Shown here: one piece after another, positions 1 through 8,283 of the stretch
Position numbering within the stretch: position 1 is the stretch's first letter
Layout: each line of letters opens with the position of its first letter
Origin: Mucilaginibacter mallensis
Lineage (GTDB): Bacteria; Bacteroidota; Bacteroidia; Sphingobacteriales; Sphingobacteriaceae
DNA: 64,000 nt
Direction of reading: 5' to 3'
Assembly: GCF_900105165.1 (NCBI RefSeq)
Contig: NZ_LT629740.1
Coordinates: 3,472,001 to 3,536,000 of the forward strand
Position numbers and translations under genes: made by a program
Notes under the pieces: generated by a model
Database searches by the model: none
Seen by the model: only the letters and a program-made list of their open reading frames with translations
Told to the model about the DNA's origin: nothing

Positions 1-861
1 CGTAAAGGCCACAGCAACCATAACACCTTTTAAGGCATCAATATCAAAGAAAATAGTAGCTGCCAGCAATACGATAATAGGCAGTAAAAAGTAGATGATC
101 TTTGATGATTTGGCCGGGTTCATGGCAGTGATATCCATAGTTGCGGTATCATTAAACTCGGATGCAGTAAGCTGACCAGTTTCCTGTGCGCGGATATCAG
201 CCTGCTTCAATTTGCCGAACCATGGTAAAACGCCATAGATAAACAATGGAATAATTAGTACCGATACATATCCGTATGCCACATAGGGTATCATTTTCCA
301 ATAGGTAGCCAAGCCCTGCCCTTTTGGGGCCACGTGCGATGTTTCGAGGATATTACCTATAAAGATAGTCCAGGTGGAGATTGGCACTACTACGCACCAT
401 GGTGGTGCTGTGGTATTCACGATATAGGCCAGTTTTTCGCGGGGAATTTTAAAGGCGTCGGTTATTTTGCGCATGGATAGGCCAACGGTAAGTGCGCTCA
501 GGTAATCATCCAAAAAGATAAACAGCCCCATCCCCCAGGCACCCATTAGCGCGCCTTTTTCGGTTTTTATTCTTTTCAGCGCCCATTCGCCGAATTTGAA
601 AGTGCCACCACTGCGCACCATCAGCCCAATTAATGACCCGTACAACCCGCACACCAATATCACCCATACAGAATCACTGTTACCCATCACCTTTTCAAAG
701 GAGTTAACAAAATTGGTAAAGAAGTTGGTATGCTCGTGATAACCAATAATAGCATAGCCTACCAAACAGCCGATCAATAAGGGTTCGAACGAGGTACGTT
801 GTTTTATGGCGAGTATGATAACTACTGCCGGGGGTATTAATGCTATTGCGCCGTAAGCCAT
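1..861 (-). CDS. NhaC-family Na+/H+ antiporter (partial, C-terminus beyond window)
   Basis: Inner-membrane antiporter of the NhaC type, exchanging Na+ (or possibly an amino acid or organic acid) for protons. I translated the minus strand from the ATG at 859-861. The 287 visible codons open with MAYGAIALIPPAVVIILAIK and alternate hydrophobic spans with short loops. The NhaC-like blocks include SGGTFKFGEWALKRI, FLDDYLSALTVG and NTTAPPWCVVVPISTW. The reading frame runs off the left edge, so the C-terminal part is missing. It lies just downstream of the aldehyde dehydrogenase/GABA transaminase genes on the same strand, 62 bp away, so it may balance ions for that catabolic cluster. The family call is fairly secure; the exact substrate is not. 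Confidence 0.8.
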   Translation of the reverse strand, partial: MAYGAIALIPPAVVIILAIKQRTSFEPLLIGCLVGYAIIGYHEHTNFFTNFVNSFEKVMGNSDSVWVILVCGLYGSLIGLMVRSGGTFKFGEWALKRIKTEKGALMGAWGMGLFIFLDDYLSALTVGLSMRKITDAFKIPREKLAYIVNTTAPPWCVVVPISTWTIFIGNILETSHVAPKGQGLATYWKMIPYVAYGYVSVLIIPLFIYGVLPWFGKLKQADIRAQETGQLTASEFNDTATMDITAMNPAKSSKIIYFLLPIIVLLAATIFFDIDALKGVMVAVAFT

Positions 862-867
862 TTTGGG

Positions 868-906
868 GAATGAGTGATTTAGTGGGTGAGTGAATTAGTG
901 AATTTC
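868..906. repeat. 8-nt degenerate tandem repeat in spacer
   Basis: The spacer reads as consecutive octamers of the type GAATGAGT, GATTTAGT, GGGTGAGT, GAATTAGT. It has the same style as the repeats at 27560-27629 and 31751-31784 and belongs to the family discussed in the findings. No function can be assigned. Confidence 0.6.
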
Positions 907-923
907 ATTACTTATGTTATCTA

Positions 924-2378
924 TTAAATACCGCCTATGCTGATCAGTTTCTTTTCCATATACTCATACAGGCCCTCGCTCCCGCTTTCATGGCCTTGCC
1001 CGCTTTGTTTCCAACCGCCGAATGGGAGTTCTGTACCATGAGGCGCCCATTCGTTAATGCCGATGATGCCAAATTCCAATCCCTCTGAAACCTGTATAGC
1101 TGTTTTTAAATTATTGGTAAAGACATAGGCCGCGAGTCCGTATTCGGTATCGTTAGCTTTTGCCAGCGCATCTTCCAAATCGTCAAACTTAAAAAGCGGT
1201 AATACCGGGCCGAATATTTCATTACGGGCAAGCGTTGAGGTTTGATCGAGATTGGTTACTACAGCAGGCTGTATGAAATAGCCTTTATCTGTGTGTTCAG
1301 GAAAATGCCCCCCGGTAAGCACGGTGGCATTTTCAGTTTTTGCTTTTTTGAGTAGATCAACTACACTATCCCGTTGTTTACTGGTGATAAGCGGACCCAC
1401 ATTCACCCCATCTTCAAAACCGCTACCTACTTTAAGGGCCGACACATACTTACTTATCGCTTCGGCAAACTGGTCATAAATATTTTTGTGTACATAAAAA
1501 CGCTGCGGTGATACACAAACCTGTCCATTATTACGGAACCGTGCAATAGAAGCCGCTTTGGCTATGGCATCAACATCTACATCATCAAAAATTATTACGG
1601 GTGCATTGCCCCCCAATTCGAGCGAAAGCTTGGTACTGGTGCGTGAAGCGCCATCCATTAATAACTTACCAACCCGAGTGCTGCCTGTAAAGCTGATCTT
1701 TTTTAAGCGAGGATCATTCAGCATAGCCTCGCCTACCGGTGCCGCATCTGCTATCAGTAGGTTTAATACCCCGGTGGGTAAACCTGCATGCACCAGCGCA
1801 TCAACCAAATGATAGGCTGCTAATGGCGTAGTTTCCGATGGCTTTGCAACAACCGTACACCCGGCTGCCAATGCTGCTGCCCATGCACGTGCCGGGTTAT
1901 ACGCCGGAAAATTCCAGGCGGTGATGATACCGATAACGCCCATGGGCTGATAAATAACCGAGCTCCTTTTATCAACGCGATTGGTTGGGATCACTTTGCC
2001 ATAAGCACGCTTGCCCTCTTCGGCATACCATTCAAATAAGTTGGCGGCAACTGTCCATTCGCCACGGGCTTCCAGTAATGGCTTGCCGCTTTCCAGTACC
2101 ATATCAAAAGCTATGGTATCCAGGTTTTGGCGCAGGTAGTCGGCAGCCTTTTTTAGTATTTCAGCACGATAATAGGGCGTTGTTTTACTCCAGGTTTTAA
2201 AGGCTGAACTTGCGGCATCAATAGCCAATGCCGCATCTTTTTCGTTTCCGAAACTAATTTCGGAGATTAACTCCTCCGTTGCCGGGTTTATTAATGGTAT
2301 TTGTGCACCATCAACCGCGTTAACCCACGCGCCGTTTATATATTGTTTGTTTTGTACCGATTTCACTGATCCGCTCAT
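924..2378 (-). CDS. gabD: NAD(P)-dependent succinate-semialdehyde dehydrogenase
   Basis: Cytoplasmic aldehyde dehydrogenase of 484 residues, full length for the GabD group. It oxidises succinate semialdehyde, the product of GABA transamination, to succinate. Visible ALDH landmarks are AWNFPAYNPARAWAAALAAG around 154-173, the cofactor-loop block ISFTGSTRVGK near 228-238, the general-base Glu254 in LELGGNAPV, and the nucleophile Cys288 in NNGQVCVSPQRF. The C-terminal block ELPFGGWKQSGQGHESG is also typical. It ends 13 bp from gabT on the same strand, which supports the GABA role. A second ALDH sits 1.4 kb upstream, so one of the two may instead act on 4-aminobutanal. Confidence 0.85.
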   Translation of the reverse strand: MSGSVKSVQNKQYINGAWVNAVDGAQIPLINPATEELISEISFGNEKDAALAIDAASSAFKTWSKTTPYYRAEILKKAADYLRQNLDTIAFDMVLESGKPLLEARGEWTVAANLFEWYAEEGKRAYGKVIPTNRVDKRSSVIYQPMGVIGIITAWNFPAYNPARAWAAALAAGCTVVAKPSETTPLAAYHLVDALVHAGLPTGVLNLLIADAAPVGEAMLNDPRLKKISFTGSTRVGKLLMDGASRTSTKLSLELGGNAPVIIFDDVDVDAIAKAASIARFRNNGQVCVSPQRFYVHKNIYDQFAEAISKYVSALKVGSGFEDGVNVGPLITSKQRDSVVDLLKKAKTENATVLTGGHFPEHTDKGYFIQPAVVTNLDQTSTLARNEIFGPVLPLFKFDDLEDALAKANDTEYGLAAYVFTNNLKTAIQVSEGLEFGIIGINEWAPHGTELPFGGWKQSGQGHESGSEGLYEYMEKKLISIGGI

Positions 2379-2391
2379 AATCCTGGTTGAT

Positions 2392-3723
2392 TTAATTTTT
2401 GATTTTGCCGCCTACCTGTTGGTCGCCCAATAATTGATGTAAGCCACCTTCGATAATATCCAATCCTTTATGCAATAGCTCTTCCTCAATCATCAGCGGA
2501 CTAAGCACCCTGATCACATTGCCATTAACCCCGGCATTGATAACGATAAGGCCATTATCGGCACAATAAGCTATCAATTTTTTACAAAGCTCTGTATCTG
2601 GTTGAAATGGATCGTTATCTTTTACCAATTCAAAGGCCATCATAGCTCCTAATCCACGCACATCGCCAATAGCTGTAAATTGTTGTTTAAAGGCATTGAA
2701 ACGCTCGCGGACAATATTGCCCACACGTTCGCCAAGTTTGTTGATGTCCATCTCTTCCATATATTTTATGGTTGCCAATGATGCGGCGCAGCAAACCGGG
2801 TTGCCGGGATAAGTACCACCGATGGTTGATGGTTTACAGGCATCCATTATTTCGGCTTTGCCGATGACCGCCCCTATTGGCATGCCACTACCCATACTTT
2901 TTGCCCAGGTTGATATATCCGGAGTAACGCCGTAATGCTGATAAGCTGCCCATTTGCCGGTACGACCAAAGCCACTCTGCACTTCATCCAAAATGAGCAT
3001 GATGCCATACTTATCGCAAACCTTGCGCAAGTCTTTCAGGTATTTTTGAGGAACAACATTAAAACCACCTTCACCTTGAACAGGTTCGATAATGATTGCG
3101 GCGACTTGTTCTGCAGGCACATTGGTATGGAAGAAATCATCCAGTTCGCGCAGGTGTACATCTGAAAACAGATCCAGATCCATGCCATTGCCATAGCGGT
3201 AATAATCCGGAAAAGGGATCCTGTAAACTTCGGGCGCGAAAGGGCCGCAACCCAGTTTATAACCTACTTTTGAGGTAAGGGTCATGCTCATCATGGTACG
3301 ACCGTGAAAAGCACCACCATAGCAGATAACGGCTTGCCTGCCTGTGCCCTGACGGGCTATTTTTATGGCATTCTCCACACTTTCTGCACCTGAATTGGTA
3401 AGCATAACCTTAGTATGATCGCCATGCGGGAACAGGGTAGCCAGCTTTTCGGCCAATTGCATGTACAAATCATACGATGCCACATTGAAGCTGCAATGGA
3501 TAAGCTGTGCAGCCTGATCGGCGATAGCTTTAACAACAGGCGGCGGACAATGCCCGGCATTAACTACACCTATACCGCCTGCAAAGTCGATCATTTCGCG
3601 GCCATCGGCATCAGTAATAATTGCTCCCTTGGCGCTCACCGCAGTTGATGGGTTAAATATGCCTATGGCATTGGGCACAAACTGCTTTCTCCGGTCTAAT
3701 ATCTTTTTACTTTTTGATTCCAT
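2392..3723 (-). CDS. gabT: 4-aminobutyrate aminotransferase (class III PLP enzyme)
   Basis: PLP-dependent class III aminotransferase of 443 residues. It moves the amino group of GABA to 2-oxoglutarate, giving succinate semialdehyde and glutamate. Visible motifs are TNSGAESVENAIKIAR near 109-124 (phosphate site), GAFHGRT near 137-143, EPVQGEGG near 213-220, the pyridine-nitrogen-binding Asp246 in LDEVQSGFGRTG, and the Schiff-base Lys275 in WAKSMGSGMPIG. GGTYPGNPVCCAA follows, as in GabT. It is followed by gabD on the same strand with a 13-bp gap and preceded by a second aldehyde dehydrogenase, so it is central to a GABA-to-succinate module. It could also accept other omega-amino acids. Confidence 0.88.
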   Translation of the reverse strand: MESKSKKILDRRKQFVPNAIGIFNPSTAVSAKGAIITDADGREMIDFAGGIGVVNAGHCPPPVVKAIADQAAQLIHCSFNVASYDLYMQLAEKLATLFPHGDHTKVMLTNSGAESVENAIKIARQGTGRQAVICYGGAFHGRTMMSMTLTSKVGYKLGCGPFAPEVYRIPFPDYYRYGNGMDLDLFSDVHLRELDDFFHTNVPAEQVAAIIIEPVQGEGGFNVVPQKYLKDLRKVCDKYGIMLILDEVQSGFGRTGKWAAYQHYGVTPDISTWAKSMGSGMPIGAVIGKAEIMDACKPSTIGGTYPGNPVCCAASLATIKYMEEMDINKLGERVGNIVRERFNAFKQQFTAIGDVRGLGAMMAFELVKDNDPFQPDTELCKKLIAYCADNGLIVINAGVNGNVIRVLSPLMIEEELLHKGLDIIEGGLHQLLGDQQVGGKIKN

Positions 3724-3781
3724 TTCTTTGATGATTACACCGATTTTGTTTTGATTTCACCGATTACCTATATGTTTTCAT

Positions 3782-5143
3782 TTATTGATCGGCTGCTATG
3801 CTTTTTATGTTCACAAATTCTAATATGCCGTGCCTGCCCAACTCCCTGCCATAGCCTGATCGTTTTATGCCGCCGAATGGTAATCTTGGATCTGATTTTA
3901 CCAGTGAATTAATAAACACAGCACCACTGTTTACCTTACGGGCCAGGGCGATGCCTTTTTCTACATCCTTAGTCCATATACTGCCGCCGAGACCATAATT
4001 TGATTGATTGGCAATGTTAATTGCATCCTGCTCATCTGCGGCAGTTATTACTGACGCTACGGGACCAAAGGCTTCCTCATCAAAAGTGGCCATGCCTTTT
4101 TTTACATTCAGCAATAAGGACGGGTTGAAATTTGCACCGTCAACCTCGCCACCAAGCTGTAATGTGGCCCCTGACTTTATGGAGTTCTGCATTTGCTTTT
4201 CCAGTTGCTGCGCGAGGTCTATTCGCGCCATTGGCCCGGTTGTTATATTGGTATTGAATGGATCGCCCTGCTTTAATTTCTGAATTTGCAACTGTAATTG
4301 GTTTACAAACTCCTCCTGTATTTTCTGCTCTACAATGAACCTTTTTGATGCGATGCAGGATTGCCCGGCATTCTGCATACGCGATTGGATGGCGACAGTG
4401 GCAGCTTTTTCAATATCAGCATCAGCCAAAACAATAAGGGCATCTGAACCACCTAATTCCAGTACCGATTTTTTGATATGTTTGCCAGCCAGTATTGCCA
4501 TTGATGCACCTGCCCGCTCGCTGCCGGTTAATGTTGCCGCTTGAACGATATCGGCAGAAATAATTTTTTCTATTTCAGGCACATCAATAATCAGTGATTG
4601 AAATACACCCTTTGGCGCACCTGCTTCCTTAAATACACGTTCAATAGCCAGCGAACATCCGGTTACGTTTGGTGCATGTTTTAGTAAAGCTGTATTCCCT
4701 GCCATTAAGGTGGGGGCTGCAAAACGGAACACCTGCCAAAAGGGGAAGTTCCAGGGCATGATGGCTAATACCGCACCTATTGGCTGGTAGGCAACAAAGC
4801 TTTTGTAATAACCCGCTTCCATTATTTCATCAGCTAAAAAAGCTTCGGCATTTTGGGCATAGTACTCGCAGGTAACAGCGCATTTTTCTACCTCACCTTT
4901 TGCTTCTGCTAATACCTTGCCCATTTCATTGGTTATAATAGTTGCCAGCTGCTCTTTTTCTTTTCTTAGGATGGCTGCTACATTATTCAGGATGCCGGCC
5001 CTGTGCGCATAGCTTTGTAATGACCAATGCGTAAAAGCTTTGGCGCTATCTGTAAGGATAGTGTTAATTGCATGGTCATCCATTAACGGATACTCAGCAA
5101 TTACCTGCTGGTTATAAGGGAAAATTGATTTAAATACGCTCAT
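3782..5143 (-). CDS. aldehyde dehydrogenase of the short SSADH (YneI/GabD1-like) type
   Basis: Second aldehyde dehydrogenase, 453 residues and slightly short because it lacks the usual N-terminal extension. It opens with SIFPYNQQVIAEYPLMD, like Sad/GabD1 succinate-semialdehyde dehydrogenases. Catalytic residues are present: Glu229 in LELGGSDAL and Cys263 in NAGQSCIASKRFI; MPWNFPFWQVFRFAAP near 129-144 is the conserved cofactor region. It is distant in sequence from the 484-aa paralogue at 924-2378. Having both beside gabT suggests a division of labour, for example 4-aminobutanal to GABA by one and succinate semialdehyde to succinate by the other. Which does which cannot be read from the sequence. 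Confidence 0.82.
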   Translation of the reverse strand: MSVFKSIFPYNQQVIAEYPLMDDHAINTILTDSAKAFTHWSLQSYAHRAGILNNVAAILRKEKEQLATIITNEMGKVLAEAKGEVEKCAVTCEYYAQNAEAFLADEIMEAGYYKSFVAYQPIGAVLAIMPWNFPFWQVFRFAAPTLMAGNTALLKHAPNVTGCSLAIERVFKEAGAPKGVFQSLIIDVPEIEKIISADIVQAATLTGSERAGASMAILAGKHIKKSVLELGGSDALIVLADADIEKAATVAIQSRMQNAGQSCIASKRFIVEQKIQEEFVNQLQLQIQKLKQGDPFNTNITTGPMARIDLAQQLEKQMQNSIKSGATLQLGGEVDGANFNPSLLLNVKKGMATFDEEAFGPVASVITAADEQDAINIANQSNYGLGGSIWTKDVEKGIALARKVNSGAVFINSLVKSDPRLPFGGIKRSGYGRELGRHGILEFVNIKSIAADQ

Positions 5144-5277
5144 AATATTTATTGATTACACAGATTAGGAAAACAGATCATACCGATTGATTAACGGTGC
5201 GCCTTTGTAGTAAAATATTAATCCCTTTATCATTGTAATTGTTTAAAAATTGGTCATAAAATATAAGCTCAAGCTGT

Positions 5278-6834
5278 TTAGCTATTAATAGCCATTGCCT
5301 TTAACATCGTCTCCACTGCTACCCTGCCTGTTTGCGCGCCACCATTCATATAGCCCTGAAAATCGCGGCTTACATGCTCCCCTGCAAAATATATATCGCC
5401 GACAGGCACACCTTCCCAGCCTGCCAACGTGCTCCATTGCCCGATTTTAAATGAGCTGTAAGCCGCTTTAGAGTATGGGTTATTTTGCCACAGAAACTTT
5501 ATCGTTTTTTTACTGAAAGCCTCATCCATGCCCGGATAAATGGTATTTAAGGCGGGGACAAACTTTGCCGCCAACACTTCTGTGCTTTCACTATTTACCA
5601 TATCGCTGAAATCACCACCGCCAAAAACGGTGAACGTGCCTTCATTTTCTGATTGCATTTGGCCACCATCCCATCCGCAGCCAAAATCCAGGTCGGTAAA
5701 CGTGTAGCCTTGTTCACCATGCGCGCGCCATGGTTTTTTTGTAACACCGATAAAAAATTTACTGCTATTGCCATAGCCTATCTCATCAATACATTTCCGT
5801 TTACCTTCGGGCATAGGTATTTTAAAGTCAATACCCCTTAATATGGTGAAGGGGATAGCAATGATAACACGTGCGGCAGTGACCGTGGTGATTGTTCCAT
5901 TCTGATCGAACTTCAGATCATAGCCCTGCGATTCATTTTTCTCTATCCCAATAAACTTATATCCTGTTTTTACCGATGAATTTACCTTTTCATAAAGCGC
6001 AGTGGTTAAGTGCATACTGCCACCTTTTATCTTAAAAACCTCATGATCGGGGCCGAATAACTCATAGCTTTTTTCAGTAGCCACGGGTGCTACAAACATG
6101 ATGAGGAAATTAACCGCGGATTGGATGGATGCCTCCATGCCATACTCGCGTGTTAGCGTTACGTGCAAATAATCATAAAGCCAGCCTGTTATGCCTATTG
6201 ATTTCAGGTAAGCATCTATAGATTGATTATCTAAATGTTGAAATTTTGCCGCAGAGTGATAGCTGATAATATCAGGTAAGGAAGTAATGTCCTTTACCAA
6301 CTGAGCAACAAATGGCTTGAGCGCATTTACCAGGTCGGCTTCGCTATACCGTTGGCCACCAAAGTAAAAAGTCTTACGGATTAGTGGATCCGTCCGCAGA
6401 TCATAGAACGATAAGCCTAATTCTTTTGCCAACTGTAAGATATCAGCATGAGTTGAGTCCACAAATTCGCCGCCAACATCAGTAGTGATGCCCTTACCAA
6501 ATTCATCATGCAGGGTATACATACGCCCGCCAATGCGGCCCGAGGCTTCATATACTGTTGCTTTAATCCCTTTCTTTTGTAACTGATAAGCAGCATTTAA
6601 ACCGGCTATCCCTGCGCCAATTATGGCAATATCATTGTTTTTTGTTTTGTTGCACGATGTTAGGCTCAATAATGGCGGTGTAAGCATCACGCCTGCACCA
6701 GCAATGGCTGCCTGTTTTAAAAACCTGCGCCGGCCTTCATTCCATTCATTAAAACTTACCAATGCCTCCTCATCCTCACGCAGTGCTGTATGAAATGCTG
6801 ATTGTAAAAGCCGGGTTATTGAATTGTGAGCCAT
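5278..6834 (-). CDS. flavin monoamine oxidase family protein with Tat/lipoprotein-like signal
   Basis: FAD-dependent amine oxidase of 518 residues. An N-terminal extension of about 34 residues is followed by a twin-arginine signal (GRRRFLKQAAIAGAG), then LSLTSC, which resembles a lipobox. That suggests Tat export and possible lipid anchoring. The Rossmann FAD-binding motif IAIIGAGIAGLNAAYQLQKK follows directly, then GRIGGRMYTLHDEFG. The C-terminal FAD block is near YFAGEHVSRDFQGYMNGGAQTGRVA. The family deaminates primary or polyamines to aldehydes with H2O2. Its position beside two aldehyde dehydrogenases and GABA transaminase fits a putrescine-type or other amine oxidase feeding GABA. Other members of the superfamily (L-amino acid oxidases) cannot be excluded. 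Confidence 0.8.
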   Translation of the reverse strand: MAHNSITRLLQSAFHTALREDEEALVSFNEWNEGRRRFLKQAAIAGAGVMLTPPLLSLTSCNKTKNNDIAIIGAGIAGLNAAYQLQKKGIKATVYEASGRIGGRMYTLHDEFGKGITTDVGGEFVDSTHADILQLAKELGLSFYDLRTDPLIRKTFYFGGQRYSEADLVNALKPFVAQLVKDITSLPDIISYHSAAKFQHLDNQSIDAYLKSIGITGWLYDYLHVTLTREYGMEASIQSAVNFLIMFVAPVATEKSYELFGPDHEVFKIKGGSMHLTTALYEKVNSSVKTGYKFIGIEKNESQGYDLKFDQNGTITTVTAARVIIAIPFTILRGIDFKIPMPEGKRKCIDEIGYGNSSKFFIGVTKKPWRAHGEQGYTFTDLDFGCGWDGGQMQSENEGTFTVFGGGDFSDMVNSESTEVLAAKFVPALNTIYPGMDEAFSKKTIKFLWQNNPYSKAAYSSFKIGQWSTLAGWEGVPVGDIYFAGEHVSRDFQGYMNGGAQTGRVAVETMLKAMAINS

Positions 6835-6840
6835 CGGAAG

Positions 6841-6874
6841 TTAATTATTGAGTTACTGAATTATTGATTTGATT
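6841..6874. repeat. 8-nt degenerate tandem repeat
   Basis: Octamers of the type TTATTGAG, TTACTGAA, TTATTGAT lie between the amine oxidase start and the SusD stop. Same style as 31751-31784. Confidence 0.5.
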
Positions 6875-8269
6875 TTAATAACCCGGGTTTTGTATGACTA
6901 CACCATTAGTGGCGCTTATTTCTCTTAACGGTATAGGGAAGCAAGAATTTGTTATGGTTATAGTTGTGCTGGTTAAGGGCTGTAATACATTAACCACCTG
7001 CCCTAAGCGCGCCAGATCAAAATAACGGTGGCCTTCAAAGTTGAATTCCGCACGGTCCTCATCGGCTACAACTTGCGCGTAGGTATCATTATCGGGCACA
7101 TCGGCGGCCGTTAATGCTGCTAAGCCACGATTTGTCCTGATCATATTTACATCGGCAAGGCCTTTGGCACGCCCCAATGCTTCAGCCCTTATCATATACA
7201 TTTCAGCAATGCGGATCACATATGCAGAATTGTCCTTTTGCTTAATATCACTGCTGTATTTCAGTGTGCGCAGATAGCCGTTAGGATTAGTGGTATCAAC
7301 TAAATTATACCGTAGGTCGCCGGGGCGGTTTTGAAAAAAGGTTTGCAGGTCAGGGTTTAGGATAAATAATACTTCGGTTGAAGCTGCATCCGGCCTAGCA
7401 TAAGTAGTAGCGTTATACTCACTTTGATTTTGCTGATCGAATGGCAATTCAAAAACAGATTCCTTGCTATTTTTTGAGGTATAAATTTCCGTGAAATTGT
7501 TTTTATCAAGCAAAGTGAACGCTCCATCGTTAATTACCAATGTAGCGTACTTTGCGGCATCGGTATAATCCTTTTTATAAAGATATACCCTGGCCAATAA
7601 AGCATTAACTATTGCAGGGTTTACATAGTTTGGGTTACGATCGGTACTTGTTTTTAACAGATTTGCCGCTTGCAACAGATCGTTAATAATAGCAGTATAA
7701 GTTGCAGCTACGGTGCTGCGCGGAACAACACTGGTACTTGTTTGTACGGTGGTTACAACCGGGATACCATAAGAAGAAGTGAGATCCCAATGATAACCAA
7801 AGGCACGCAGCAGATCAAAATGCCCCATTGCTCTTAATGTTAAGGCCTGCCCTTTTACTGCATCCAAATATGATTGAGATGCACCTTTAACGGTGCTTTC
7901 ACCGGCTATAATGGCGTTTGCTGCAGCAATCGTTTTGTAAATAGCCACATAAGTATTCTGGATAAAGATATTTGACGAAGTAACGCTGTAAGCGCCAAAT
8001 TCGTTTAACGAGGTGTTGTTATAACCGCCTGCAACGCCATTATCGCTGTTCAGGTCGCACATCATCGGGTAGTTTGCTCCGTAATAATCCTGCACCTCTA
8101 ATGTGCTATACATCCCTGTTATGGCTGATGACAGTCCGGTGGAATCTTTAAAAAGCTGCGATGCCTGTACAGCCGTTGGTGATATTTGATTTAGCTTGGC
8201 GCAACTGCTCATGATGAGCAATGAGACTGCGATAAAACTAAAAGCTGCTATATATATTAATTTCTTCAT
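6875..8269 (-). CDS. RagB/SusD family outer-membrane nutrient-binding lipoprotein
   Basis: SusD-like surface lipoprotein of 464 residues that would cap its SusC partner and bind the imported nutrient. The N-terminus MKKLIYIAAFSFIAVSLLIM is a type II signal followed by SSC (lipidated Cys near 23). Further on are the SusD-like helical repeats (KGQALTLRAMGHFDLLRAFG; ARVYLYKKDYTDAAKYATLV) and the C-terminal block EDRAEFNFEGHRYFDLAR near 410-427, a hallmark of the family. It begins 14 bp after the SusC stop and continues on the same strand towards the amine-oxidase and GABA genes, which suggests the ligand is not the usual glycan. The substrate is unknown. Confidence 0.92.
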   Translation of the reverse strand: MKKLIYIAAFSFIAVSLLIMSSCAKLNQISPTAVQASQLFKDSTGLSSAITGMYSTLEVQDYYGANYPMMCDLNSDNGVAGGYNNTSLNEFGAYSVTSSNIFIQNTYVAIYKTIAAANAIIAGESTVKGASQSYLDAVKGQALTLRAMGHFDLLRAFGYHWDLTSSYGIPVVTTVQTSTSVVPRSTVAATYTAIINDLLQAANLLKTSTDRNPNYVNPAIVNALLARVYLYKKDYTDAAKYATLVINDGAFTLLDKNNFTEIYTSKNSKESVFELPFDQQNQSEYNATTYARPDAASTEVLFILNPDLQTFFQNRPGDLRYNLVDTTNPNGYLRTLKYSSDIKQKDNSAYVIRIAEMYMIRAEALGRAKGLADVNMIRTNRGLAALTAADVPDNDTYAQVVADEDRAEFNFEGHRYFDLARLGQVVNVLQPLTSTTITITNSCFPIPLREISATNGVVIQNPGY

Positions 8270-8283
8270 GGTCTTACGTTTGT

